Positions 1 to 5,989 of a stretch of 7,589 nucleotides of DNA are shown piece after piece (within the stretch, counting starts at the first letter, position 1; the number at the start of each line of letters is the position of its first letter). The stretch comes from Oscillospiraceae bacterium (lineage in GTDB: Bacteria > Bacillota > Clostridia > Oscillospirales > Ruminococcaceae), in assembly GCA_017848155.1 (NCBI GenBank), contig JAGAKC010000479.1, forward strand, positions 1 through 7,589. The letters run 5' to 3'. The notes under the pieces were generated by a model. That model made no database searches, was not told where the DNA came from, and saw nothing but the letters and a program-made list of their open reading frames with translations. The position numbers were made by a program, and so were the translations under genes.

Positions 1-1
1 T

Positions 2-2059
2 CCGTCCACAAAGGGAGATGTCATGTATACTCCCGAGAAGATAAACGAGGTGTACGGTGTAACTCCCCGTGAGATGCTTGAGGTAAAGACGCTGATGGGC
101 GACAGCTCCGATAATATCCCCGGCGTTGCGGGTATAGGCGAAAAGACCGCATTGTCGCTGATACAGAAGTTTCACACGGTGGAGTATATCTATGAAAATA
201 TCGACACGATAGATGTAACGAATGGTGTGAGGAATAAGCTGCATAACGGCAGGGAGAGTGCGGAGCTGAGCCGTAGGCTCGCCGAGATAGAGCTTCACGC
301 ACCCGTGTCGGAGGAGCTGCAGCAATACAGAAAGAGCGAGGGCGACAGGGCGGCAGCGGCAGGAATACTGACCGAGCTTGAAATGTTCTCGATACTGAAA
401 AAGCTGGAGCTTGACGGAGTAGAAGCGAAGCTGCCCGAGAAAAAGGCAGATGCAGCGGCAGCTGTCCCTGAAAAAAAGTCCGCACCTGTCCCTGCATTTG
501 AAGAAAATGCATACGAGGTGGCGCTGCTTGACGGCGAGGTGCTGGTCTACAAAAACGGCAGGAAGATGGACGGCGATGCGGCGGCGCTGCTGGCAGATGA
601 TGTGCCGAAGCGCACGGCTGATGCAAAGGCGCTGTACAGATACTGCATGCAGAATGGTATAGAGCTGCGTAATGTGGTGTTTGACACAACGCTTGCTGCA
701 TATCTTCTGAATGTAAATGCAAACGACTATTCCATAGACCGCCTTTGTGCGGAGTATGGTGTGCCGTATGACGAGGCAAGGCTTGGTCAGTCGCTGTTTC
801 TGCTGAATAAGGAGCTTTTTGCACGCATCCATCAGCAGGAAATGTACGGTGTGCTGGCGGATATCGAGATACCTCTTGCAGAGGTGCTGTCCTCGATGGA
901 GCTTGACGGCATTGCAATGGACATGGCGGCGCTTGCTGACTTCGGAGAGCAGCTGAAGCCGCAGATAGAGGATATTCAGCAGCAGGTGTACTCGCTTGCG
1001 GGGCATGATTTCAATATCGGCTCGCCGAAGCAGCTGAGCGTAGTGCTTTTTGAGGAGCTTTCACTGCCCTCGGGCAAGAAGCGCAAGACGGGATATTCGA
1101 CCGATGCGGAAACGCTGGAGGGGCTTTCTGACAAGCACCCGATAATTCCGCTGATACTTGAATACCGCACGCTCACAAAGCTGTTCAACACCTACGTAAA
1201 GGGACTGCAGGGTGCGGTATCTCCCGACGGACGTATGCACACCACATTCAGGCAGACCGAAACTCGTACAGGACGTATATCCTCGGTAGAGCCTAATATA
1301 CAGAATATCCCCGTAAGGACGGAGCTTGGCAGAAACTTCCGCCGATTCTTTGTTGCGTCGGAGGGAAAGACGCTTATAGATGCGGACTACAGTCAGATAG
1401 AGCTCAGGGTGCTTGCGCACCTCGCTGATGATGATACCATGATAAGGACATTCTGCGAGGACGGCGACATACATGCACAGACAGCGGCAAGCGTATTCGG
1501 GCAGCCGCCTGAGTGGGTGGATGAGGACATGCGCCGCAAAGCGAAAGCGGTCAACTTCGGTATAGTATACGGCATAGGAGCGTTTTCGCTGTCCAAAGAT
1601 ATCGGTGCGACCGTTAAGGAAGCGCAGCAGTATATAGATGATTATCTCACTCATTTTTCGGGAGTGAGGGAGTATATGTCGGGGGTCACTGCTTCTGCGG
1701 AAAAGGACGGATATGCCGTTACGATGTTCGGCAGACGAAGATTCATTCCCGAGATATTGTCCTCAAACAAGGTGGTAAAGGCACTCGGAAAGAGGATAGC
1801 GATGAACACTCCGATACAGGGGACGGCTGCTGATATAATCAAGATAGCTATGGTGAGAGTATACAGGCGGCTTAAGCAGGAGCTTCCCGAAGCCCGTCTG
1901 ATACTTCAGGTGCACGATGAGCTTATCGTTGAAGCGCCGACGGAGCTTGCGCCTAATGCGGCGGTGATACTCCGCGAGGAGATGCAGGGTGCGGCAAAGC
2001 TGTCCGTGCCGCTGACCGCTGATGCTAAGGAGGGAAGGACCTGGTATGACGCTCACTGA
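2..2059 (+). CDS. polA: DNA polymerase I, 5'-truncated by the window edge
   Basis: Family A DNA polymerase that fills gaps and replaces RNA primers during replication and repair. The frame is open to the left edge, so the true start and about 165 residues of the 5' nuclease domain lie outside. Counting from the Met at position 23, residues 20-45 are the end of the 5' nuclease helix-hairpin-helix (GDSSDNIPGVAGIG, metal-ligand Asp27 and Asp30). Residues ~160-290 are a 3'-5' exonuclease-like domain without the DxE motif, so proofreading is probably absent, as in Bacillus and Thermus PolA. The polymerase domain has motif A (DADYSQIELR, Asp455), motif B / O-helix (RRKAKAVNFGIVYG, 504-517) and motif C (QVHDE, 629-633). 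The C-terminus TWYDAH is normal for the family. The stop overlaps the rimI start by 14 bp, so the two genes are probably translated as a unit. Isoleucine is mostly ATA (7 of 10 in the first ~135 codons). Confidence 0.97.
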   Translation, partial: PSTKGDVMYTPEKINEVYGVTPREMLEVKTLMGDSSDNIPGVAGIGEKTALSLIQKFHTVEYIYENIDTIDVTNGVRNKLHNGRESAELSRRLAEIELHAPVSEELQQYRKSEGDRAAAAGILTELEMFSILKKLELDGVEAKLPEKKADAAAAVPEKKSAPVPAFEENAYEVALLDGEVLVYKNGRKMDGDAAALLADDVPKRTADAKALYRYCMQNGIELRNVVFDTTLAAYLLNVNANDYSIDRLCAEYGVPYDEARLGQSLFLLNKELFARIHQQEMYGVLADIEIPLAEVLSSMELDGIAMDMAALADFGEQLKPQIEDIQQQVYSLAGHDFNIGSPKQLSVVLFEELSLPSGKKRKTGYSTDAETLEGLSDKHPIIPLILEYRTLTKLFNTYVKGLQGAVSPDGRMHTTFRQTETRTGRISSVEPNIQNIPVRTELGRNFRRFFVASEGKTLIDADYSQIELRVLAHLADDDTMIRTFCEDGDIHAQTAASVFGQPPEWVDEDMRRKAKAVNFGIVYGIGAFSLSKDIGATVKEAQQYIDDYLTHFSGVREYMSGVTASAEKDGYAVTMFGRRRFIPEILSSNKVVKALGKRIAMNTPIQGTAADIIKIAMVRVYRRLKQELPEARLILQVHDELIVEAPTELAPNAAVILREEMQGAAKLSVPLTADAKEGRTWYDAH

Positions 2060-2465
2060 TGAACAGACAGCGCAGCTGAACGAGATAGAGCAGCTGTGCT
2101 TTCACGGCAGCTGGACAAAGGAGATGCTGCTGGAGGAGATAAACAATCCGCTTTCCGTTTTTGCTTTGGCGGAACGGGGCGGCAGAGTGGCAGGCTTTGT
2201 TATCGGCAGACTGGTCGCTGACGAGGGCGAGCTTTATCAGATAGGCGTGCACCCCGATTTCCGTAGAGGACATATTGCGGAAGGCCTGCTGGACTATTTT
2301 CACCTGACGCTGAGGGACAAGGGAGCGGCGTGCTGCTTCCTTGAGGTGCGCAGCAGAAATGCACCTGCGATCTCCCTGTATGAAAAGAGCGGCTATGAAA
2401 GGATATCGCTGCGCAAAGGCTATTATGCAGATGACGATGCGGTGATATACAGAAAAGAGCTATAA
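2046..2465 (+). CDS. rimI: Ribosomal protein S18-alanine N-acetyltransferase (RimI)
   Basis: GNAT-family acetyltransferase of 139 residues, the usual RimI length. RimI acetylates the N-terminal alanine of ribosomal protein S18 using acetyl-CoA. Visible GNAT parts are the beta4 strand and CoA pyrophosphate loop (QIGVHPDF then RRGHIAEGLL, 66-82), then LEVRSRNAPAISLYEKSGY (99-117) with the RimI glutamate (Glu100) and tyrosine (Tyr112), and the RimI-typical tail RKGYY...DDAVIY. One oddity is that the usual glycine of the R-x-x-G-x-A loop is His76. The start at 2046 is chosen because AAGGAGGG lies at 2027-2034 and the family N-terminus begins about here; an ATG at 2022 would add eight residues that do not look like RimI. 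It overlaps the end of polA and ends just before a strong terminator. Isoleucine use (5 of 8 ATA) matches polA. Confidence 0.93.
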   Translation: MTLTDEQTAQLNEIEQLCFHGSWTKEMLLEEINNPLSVFALAERGGRVAGFVIGRLVADEGELYQIGVHPDFRRGHIAEGLLDYFHLTLRDKGAACCFLEVRSRNAPAISLYEKSGYERISLRKGYYADDDAVIYRKEL

Positions 2466-2470
2466 AGAAC

Positions 2471-2504
2471 AAACTCCCTGAGGGTAGATCCCTCAGGGAG
2501 TTTT
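2471..2504. terminator. Bidirectional intrinsic terminator between convergent genes
   Basis: A perfect 14-bp stem (2471-2484 with 2491-2504 offset by one; loop about TAGAT at 2485-2489). AAAC on the left and GTTTT on the right give a U-rich tail on either strand. It lies 5 bp after the rimI stop and 9 bp beyond the stop of the minus-strand gene ending at 2514, so it can end transcription from both sides. Confidence 0.92.
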
Positions 2505-2513
2505 GATATGCCG

Positions 2514-3236
2514 TTAAGCGTAGGTGCTGAAAAGAGCGCCGATGTTGTAGGAGTAAGCCTGAGTGCTTGCAGCGGTGTAGCTGAATACTCCCGAGCTTCC
2601 TGACAGACGGCTTATCTGCTCGGCCTTCTGGGCGGTCTTTTCAGAAAAGCCCATGTCGCCGAATGTGGTGCGCAGGTCAGTTGCGGATATCTGCGACATG
2701 TAGTCCTTATTAAAGGAGAGCTTGTTGTCGCTGCCCACTTCGATACCGACTCTGCCGAGAGCGCCTGAATACACCTTTGCGGTGTTGACCATGATAACGC
2801 CCTTCTGAAGTACATTATTGTTGTCGGAATCGCCCACCTTTTCGATAAAGGTGTTGTAATCCTTGACGAACTTTTCAATGTGCTTCTGTGCGGCTTCGGT
2901 GTCGTATTCCTTGTCGCCGTAGCGCAGGGAGCCTGCGAATGCGGAGAGCGCATCGGCAGAGTAGCGCACATCAGAAGAAGCCTGCTTCAGGGTGACTTCC
3001 TTTTCGGCGGATTCCTCATCCTTTATGCCCATTACGGATTTGTACAGCTTGTCATACTCAGACTTGACATAGCCGTCGTAATCCTTGGTTATGTTTTCCC
3101 AAAGCTCATCATAGGACTTTACGGAGCTTGCGGAAAAGCTGTTTTTGGTAAAAAGATTAGAGGATTGTGCGCCGAATCTGGTGGTCATTTCCGCCATTCT
3201 GAACTGGATATTCGCCATGTTACCTATTGATGCCAT
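2514..3236 (-). CDS. Uncharacterised protein with a FliD C-terminus-like region
   Basis: Protein of 240 residues with no signal peptide and no membrane segment. Function not recognised with certainty. Residues ~118-195 follow the pattern of the FliD (flagellar hook-associated protein 2) C-terminal domain: FVKDYNTFIEKV, then a spacer, LGRVGIEV, DNKLSFNKDYM and LRTTFGD, as in 'DYN...LGI...G.L..D...L......LF'. The N-terminal ~115 residues are polar and probably helical. The FliD D0 heptad ends and hypervariable domain are absent, and at 240 residues it is about half the size of FliD. The ATG at 3236 is supported by a perfect AGGAGG (3245-3250 complement) with 8-nt spacing. It is convergent with rimI and shares the terminator at 2471-2504. 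No flagellar gene is nearby, so a surface or secreted role is only a guess. Confidence 0.85.
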   Translation of the reverse strand: MASIGNMANIQFRMAEMTTRFGAQSSNLFTKNSFSASSVKSYDELWENITKDYDGYVKSEYDKLYKSVMGIKDEESAEKEVTLKQASSDVRYSADALSAFAGSLRYGDKEYDTEAAQKHIEKFVKDYNTFIEKVGDSDNNNVLQKGVIMVNTAKVYSGALGRVGIEVGSDNKLSFNKDYMSQISATDLRTTFGDMGFSEKTAQKAEQISRLSGSSGVFSYTAASTQAYSYNIGALFSTYA

Positions 3237-3238
3237 AG

Positions 3239-3267
3239 TTTACACCTCCTTATCAGTGTGGTAGTAT
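3239..3267 (+). promoter_or_regulatory. Candidate plus-strand promoter (antisense to the FliD-like gene's RBS)
   Basis: TTTACA (3239-3244), a 17-nt spacer, then TAGTAT (3262-3267) preceded by TGG, which makes an extended -10. Expected start is about 3274. It overlaps the ribosome binding site of the minus-strand FliD-like gene and points into the first copy of the structured repeat. The -10 matches only four of six consensus bases, so this is a candidate only. Confidence 0.35.
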
Positions 3268-3311
3268 GTATTTTTACTTAATTAGTATCTTGTATTTAAT
3301 CTCCTGTGCAT

Positions 3312-3424
3312 TGAAAACAAGCGAGAAGATGCCAGATGTAAGGAAGGTCAGCCGCAGGCGTACTTTGTGTAAGTCAGTGCTGATGTGATACCACAGGTGG
3401 TATCTTTTTTCCGTCCTGTTTTCA
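3312..3424 (+). repeat. Structured inverted-repeat-bounded element, copy 1
   Basis: Bounded by TGAAAACA (3312-3319) and its inverse TGTTTTCA (3417-3424). The first 93 nt align without gaps to copy 2 (3448-3540) at 82 of 93 positions. Two internal hairpins are visible on the plus strand: GTCAGC (3347-3352) with GCTGAT (3379-3384), closed by a G-U pair, and GATACCA (3387-3393) with TGGTATC (3398-3404), a 7-bp stem with a CAGG loop, followed directly by six T. The second hairpin plus T-run has the form of an intrinsic terminator for plus-strand RNA. The family is not identified; it could be a MITE-like interspersed repeat or a small RNA module. Confidence 0.8.
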
Positions 3425-3448
3425 GAACTCCGCACCTTACTGCACGCT

Positions 3449-3555
3449 GAAAACAAGCGAGAAGATGCCAGATGCAAGGAAGGTCAGCCGCAGGCGTACT
3501 TTGTGTACGTCAAGGCTGACGTGACGCCGCAGATGGCGTCTTATCGTTTGTTTTC
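3449..3555 (+). repeat. Structured inverted-repeat-bounded element, copy 2
   Basis: Ends are GAAAACAAGCGA (3449-3460) and TCGTTTGTTTTC (3544-3555), pairing over 12 bp with one G-U. Inside are GTCAGCC (3483-3489) with GGCTGAC (3514-3520), CGTAC (3495-3499) with GTACG (3505-3509), and GACGCC (3523-3528) with GGCGTC (3535-3540). Compared with copy 1, two pairs of the last hairpin change on both sides (T-A to C-G, A-T to G-C). The element ends two bases before the stop codon of the minus-strand pyrE-like ORF. Unlike copy 1 it lacks an uninterrupted T-run after the last hairpin. Confidence 0.8.
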
Positions 3556-3556
3556 C

Positions 3557-4093
3557 TTAGCCTACACCGTAGGTCTTTCTATACTCCTTCATCTTGTCAA
3601 CGTATTCAGCGCCGGGGATAACACCCTTTTCAAGTGCGTCGATAATATCGTTGATAGTAACGATGGAATATACCTTAACTCCGAATTCCTCATATACCTC
3701 CTGCACTGCGGACTTGTCAGAGGTAAGACCCTTTTCCATGCGGTCAACAGTGATGACCATGCCCTGCAGGTCGATGTCAGCAGCACCTGTGAGCTTGGGA
3801 AGTACCTCTCTCAGAGCCTTTCCGCTGGTCATAACGTCCTCGATGATGACCACCTTTTCGCCGTTTTCAAGGTTCTTTCCGACGAACATTCCGCCCTCGC
3901 CGTGGTCCTTGATCTCCTTGCGGTCAAAGCAGTAGTTTACATCCATGCCGTTGCCGTCGGCGGAGTTTTCCCCGTTGACAATGACAAGATCCGCTCCGTA
4001 CTGCTGACGCAGCTTCATGAGCCTGCCGCCCGCGGAAAGGTAATCCGTTCCGTCCCGGCCTACAACGTCTCCGATGCAAAGTATTCTGATCAT
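3557..4093 (-). CDS. pyrE: Chimeric ORF: YmdB N-terminus joined to PyrE (orotate phosphoribosyltransferase) C-terminus
   Basis: PyrE transfers phosphoribose from PRPP to orotate in pyrimidine synthesis. Residues ~50-178 are clearly PyrE: the catalytic loop DRKEIKDHGEGG (57-68; Arg58, Lys59, Lys62, His64), the PRPP-binding loop VVIIEDVMTSGKA (81-93), and a normal C-terminus. PyrE is usually ~210-225 residues. The part before the catalytic loop, including the orotate-site region, is missing. In its place, residues 1-~46 (MIRILCIGDVVGRDG, then LVIVNGENSADG) are the start of YmdB, a metallophosphoesterase, with its metal-site GD and NGEN motifs. The join lies near 3944-3958 at the codons for DGNGM. 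The ATG fits the YmdB start but has no clear ribosome binding site. Neither parent protein is complete, so activity is unlikely. The cause could be a deletion or recombination in the genome, or an assembly chimera. Isoleucine in the PyrE part is ATC or ATT, unlike polA. Confidence 0.82.
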   Translation of the reverse strand: MIRILCIGDVVGRDGTDYLSAGGRLMKLRQQYGADLVIVNGENSADGNGMDVNYCFDRKEIKDHGEGGMFVGKNLENGEKVVIIEDVMTSGKALREVLPKLTGAADIDLQGMVITVDRMEKGLTSDKSAVQEVYEEFGVKVYSIVTINDIIDALEKGVIPGAEYVDKMKEYRKTYGVG

Positions 4094-4140
4094 GATTGTT
4101 ACAAGACTTTCTGTAAATTTATTTTGTGTGCGGATGCCCG

Positions 4141-4310
4141 CAATGAAAGAAGACCCGTGATACCGCGGATTGCCGCGTAGGCACGAGTCACATTTGTATT
4201 GCAGTGGAGTTCCCGCAGGGAGCCCCGGTATAACGCCTTGGCAGCAGGTTCAGGGGGAATAATACCGAAAATCACCGTTTGAAATGGCGTTTCCGGCATT
4301 ATTTTCGGAT
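4141..4310 (-). other. Gene-free, strongly structured interval between the MgsA-like gene and the YmdB start (possible RNA or leader)
   Basis: The 231-bp gap 4094-4324 has no convincing gene. Read as minus-strand RNA, it starts with a stem CCGAAAAT (4308-4301) with ATTTTCGG (4272-4265). An overlapping, mutually exclusive stem pairs 4303-4294 with 4267-4258 (10 bp, one G-U). It ends with GACTCGTG (4189-4182) paired to CACGGGTC (4159-4152) around an inner CGCGG/CCGCG hairpin, followed by TTCTTTC. The last hairpin pairs by G-U only on the minus strand and resembles a terminator. It could end the MgsA-like transcript, be an attenuator before the YmdB start, or be a separate small RNA. No known RNA family was recognised. 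Confidence 0.45.
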
Positions 4311-4324
4311 GAATCCGCCCGGAC

Positions 4325-4762
4325 TTAATATGTGATGCCGCGTCTGCGTCTGTTGTAGTCGCTCTTGGGATTGACGATTTCACGCCAGTCAAGGTCGCCG
4401 TGATCCAGCGCGCAGATCAGAACTTCCGCTGTGGCAATGTTGGTCGCTACGGGAACATTGTGGACATCGCACATTCTCAGAAGATTGGATTCGTTTTCGT
4501 CCAGTACATGGTTGGGTGTGGTGCTTCTGAAGAACAGGAGCACGTCAATCTCGTTGTAGGAGATCCGGGACGCAATCTGCTGTTCGCCGCCGTGAGACCC
4601 GGAAAGGAGTTTTTCGATTTCCAGCCCCGTCGCTTCCTGAACATACTTGCCGGTAACGCTTGTTGCACAAATGTTGTGCTTGGACAGGATTCCGCAGTAT
4701 GCAATACAGAACTGTGTCATCAATTCTTTTTTCGTGTCATCCGCAATCAGTGCAATATCCAT
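4325..4762 (-). CDS. Methylglyoxal-synthase-like protein lacking catalytic residues
   Basis: A 145-residue protein with the full MgsA fold pattern: MDIALIADD at the N-terminus, TSVTGKYVQEATGLEIEKL (34-52), LSGSHGGEQQ (53-62), NLLRMCDVHNVPVATNIATAE (93-113) and DLDWREIV (123-130). MgsA converts dihydroxyacetone phosphate to methylglyoxal. By alignment with E. coli MgsA (offset 11), key residues differ: His19 to Asp8, Gly46 to Ser35, Thr47 to Val36, catalytic Asp71 to Glu60, Asp91 to Ser80, His98 to Leu87 and Asp101 to Asn90. Length and fold motifs are intact, so this is a divergent paralogue rather than a decayed gene, and annotation as methylglyoxal synthase would probably be wrong. ATG at 4762 has AGGAAG with 9-nt spacing. 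It lies 59 bp after the MinD-like gene on the same strand, probably one operon; MinD genes followed by mgsA are common in Clostridia. None of its ~13 isoleucines uses ATA. Confidence 0.88.
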   Translation of the reverse strand: MDIALIADDTKKELMTQFCIAYCGILSKHNICATSVTGKYVQEATGLEIEKLLSGSHGGEQQIASRISYNEIDVLLFFRSTTPNHVLDENESNLLRMCDVHNVPVATNIATAEVLICALDHGDLDWREIVNPKSDYNRRRRGITY

Positions 4763-4821
4763 GGTGTTTCGCTTCCTTTCATAATGCTGTATATATTAAA
4801 TTTTTGCCTGAACTGTGTTGT

Positions 4822-5634
4822 TTACAGAATCCGGCTCCGCTTCCGCCCGTATCTGCCCATTCCCGTGAACAGCGGCACATTTTCTCCCGAAAGCCGCCCG
4901 GCAATGTTCCGGTACGCCGCGCGCGAAATGCATTTTCTGTCCGGCAGAAGTCCGTTTTCCTGCCGCAGGACCAGCCGCCTGTCATAAGGCACCACACCGG
5001 CGCATTTCAGCGTACTCCGGTCGATCATCTCGATCACCCCGGCACGCTGGCCCTTCGCCGCCGCCTGCGCATCAAAGCTGCATACGATCAGCCGCTGGTT
5101 CTTAATTCCTATCTTTTCCATCTGGAACGCCGTGTATTCAGCCGCACGGATGGAAGTATGGCTCTGTTCCGCCGTAATCAGCACCGTGGTCAGCGTATCC
5201 GCCATTCCCCCGGCACAGGTCACGCCCCCGCCGCTGGATGTATCGACGATCAGAACGTCCCGGGGAACACGCTCCGCCAGCTGCATGACGGCTTCTCCCG
5301 CCAGCTGCTCCAGATGACGTCCCGTTTTCTCAAAGGCTTCTTCATCCTGAAACAGATGGGGCGCCGCGCAGAATCCGAGATCCGGATATTCCGCAAAGGG
5401 ATGCAGTACCGCATCCTCTCCGTTCACTCTGCCGAGAATCACGTCGCCGAGATTGTAGAGCACCTCGGAATCGTCTCCGCAAAGCAGATCCAGACTCCTT
5501 GACGAAATGTCGCAGTCCACAAGAAGAACACTTTTCCCCATGTCTGAAAAGGCCAGCGCCAGTCCCAGTGCGGTTGTGCTTTTTCCGACGCCGCCTTTGG
5601 CCGACGCAACCAGTATTCTGTCGTTTCTGCTCAT
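4822..5634 (-). CDS. MinD/ParA-family ATPase
   Basis: P-loop ATPase of 270 residues, the length of MinD. Near the N-terminus it has the deviant Walker A box SAKGGVGKST, whose signature lysine before GG marks the MinD/ParA/Mrp group. VLLVDCDISSRSLDLLCG follows as the switch I region, and VLIVDTSSGGG about residues 127-137 is the Walker B / switch II region. MinD proteins dimerise on ATP at the membrane and place the division site; ParA relatives position other cargo. The C-terminus ends YGRKRSRIL and is basic but does not clearly form the amphipathic membrane-targeting helix of true MinD. No minC or minE is nearby, so the exact role is open. The ATG at 5634 was chosen because it sits just before the ATPase core. 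TTG at 5670 and GTG at 5646 are in-frame alternatives, and none has an ideal ribosome binding site. It is followed by the MgsA-like gene and preceded by a strong promoter and long leader. Confidence 0.87.
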   Translation of the reverse strand: MSRNDRILVASAKGGVGKSTTALGLALAFSDMGKSVLLVDCDISSRSLDLLCGDDSEVLYNLGDVILGRVNGEDAVLHPFAEYPDLGFCAAPHLFQDEEAFEKTGRHLEQLAGEAVMQLAERVPRDVLIVDTSSGGGVTCAGGMADTLTTVLITAEQSHTSIRAAEYTAFQMEKIGIKNQRLIVCSFDAQAAAKGQRAGVIEMIDRSTLKCAGVVPYDRRLVLRQENGLLPDRKCISRAAYRNIAGRLSGENVPLFTGMGRYGRKRSRIL

Positions 5635-5866
5635 CTCCGCAATCACAGTCTTTCCGTCTCTCCGTTTCAAGCCCGCAGTAAAAAAAGAAGCGCTTCCTTC
5701 GTCCCGGAAATCCCCGCCTGCTGTCCGGTGCGTATTCCGCCTGTACGGCTATACATTCTGAACATACGGCTCTTTCAGTAAATGTTCACAACAATATACC
5801 GGATTCCGAATTCCGGTCGGGTTCGGACACTCCGGTCTGCGATTTCCGAAGCCAAAATGAGGGCTT
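5635..5866 (-). promoter_or_regulatory. Long 5' leader of the MinD-like gene
   Basis: About 230 nt separate the predicted start of transcription (~5866) from the ATG at 5634. As minus-strand RNA it contains the hairpins TGAACAT/ATGTTCA (5788-5782 with 5765-5759) and TCCGAA/TTCGGA (5827-5822 with 5810-5805). It also has a palindrome GAAGCGCTTC (5696-5687) immediately followed by seven T (5686-5680), about 45 nt before the ATG. The stem before the T-run is weak. The layout suggests an attenuator, but no known riboswitch was recognised. Confidence 0.4.
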
Positions 5867-5872
5867 GTACAA

Positions 5873-5902
5873 ATTATACCACTAAAATGTATATATTGTC
5901 AA
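5873..5902 (-). promoter_or_regulatory. Strong sigma-A promoter for the MinD-like / MgsA-like operon
   Basis: On the minus strand: perfect TTGACA (5902-5897), 18-nt spacer, perfect TATAAT (5878-5873), with TGG just before the -10 making it extended. Expected start of transcription is about 5866. It is the best promoter in the window and is correctly placed and oriented for the genes at 5634 and 4762. Confidence 0.88.
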
Positions 5903-5989
5903 TAGCACACAGGGATTTTTTTACTCCACTTTGTTCAATCAATGCAAAATATACACGGTATCTGCAATTATGAACTCAAAGTTACAAGC

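Noticed and set aside
21..917. Open frame of 298 residues on the minus strand
   Set aside because: It is fully antisense to polA, of low complexity (rich in His, Pro, Arg, Ser), and matches no family; polA coding is certain.
3245..3275. Sigma-28-like (flagellar) promoter, TAAA-N15-ACTGATAA, before the FliD-like gene
   Set aside because: The -10-like part touches the ribosome binding site, so transcription would start inside the translation signal. The match is partial.
3557..3936. Plus-strand open frames across the pyrE-like ORF (in 3503-4180 and 3594-3935)
   Set aside because: These are shadows of the PyrE coding sequence, which carries unmistakable catalytic and PRPP-binding motifs on the minus strand.
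4152..4175. T-box-like string GTGATACCGCGG on the plus strand
   Set aside because: No specifier stem, no antiterminator alternative and no downstream plus-strand gene. The hairpin pairs better as minus-strand RNA.
4099..4392. Minus-strand open frame of 97 residues overlapping the 3' end of the MgsA-like gene
   Set aside because: It overlaps a clear gene in another frame, has no family resemblance, and covers the strongly folded interval, which better explains the sequence.
4660..5502. Open frame of 280 residues on the plus strand
   Set aside because: It is antisense to the MinD-like and MgsA-like genes, whose motifs are clear. Its translation has no recognisable domain and no ribosome binding site was seen.
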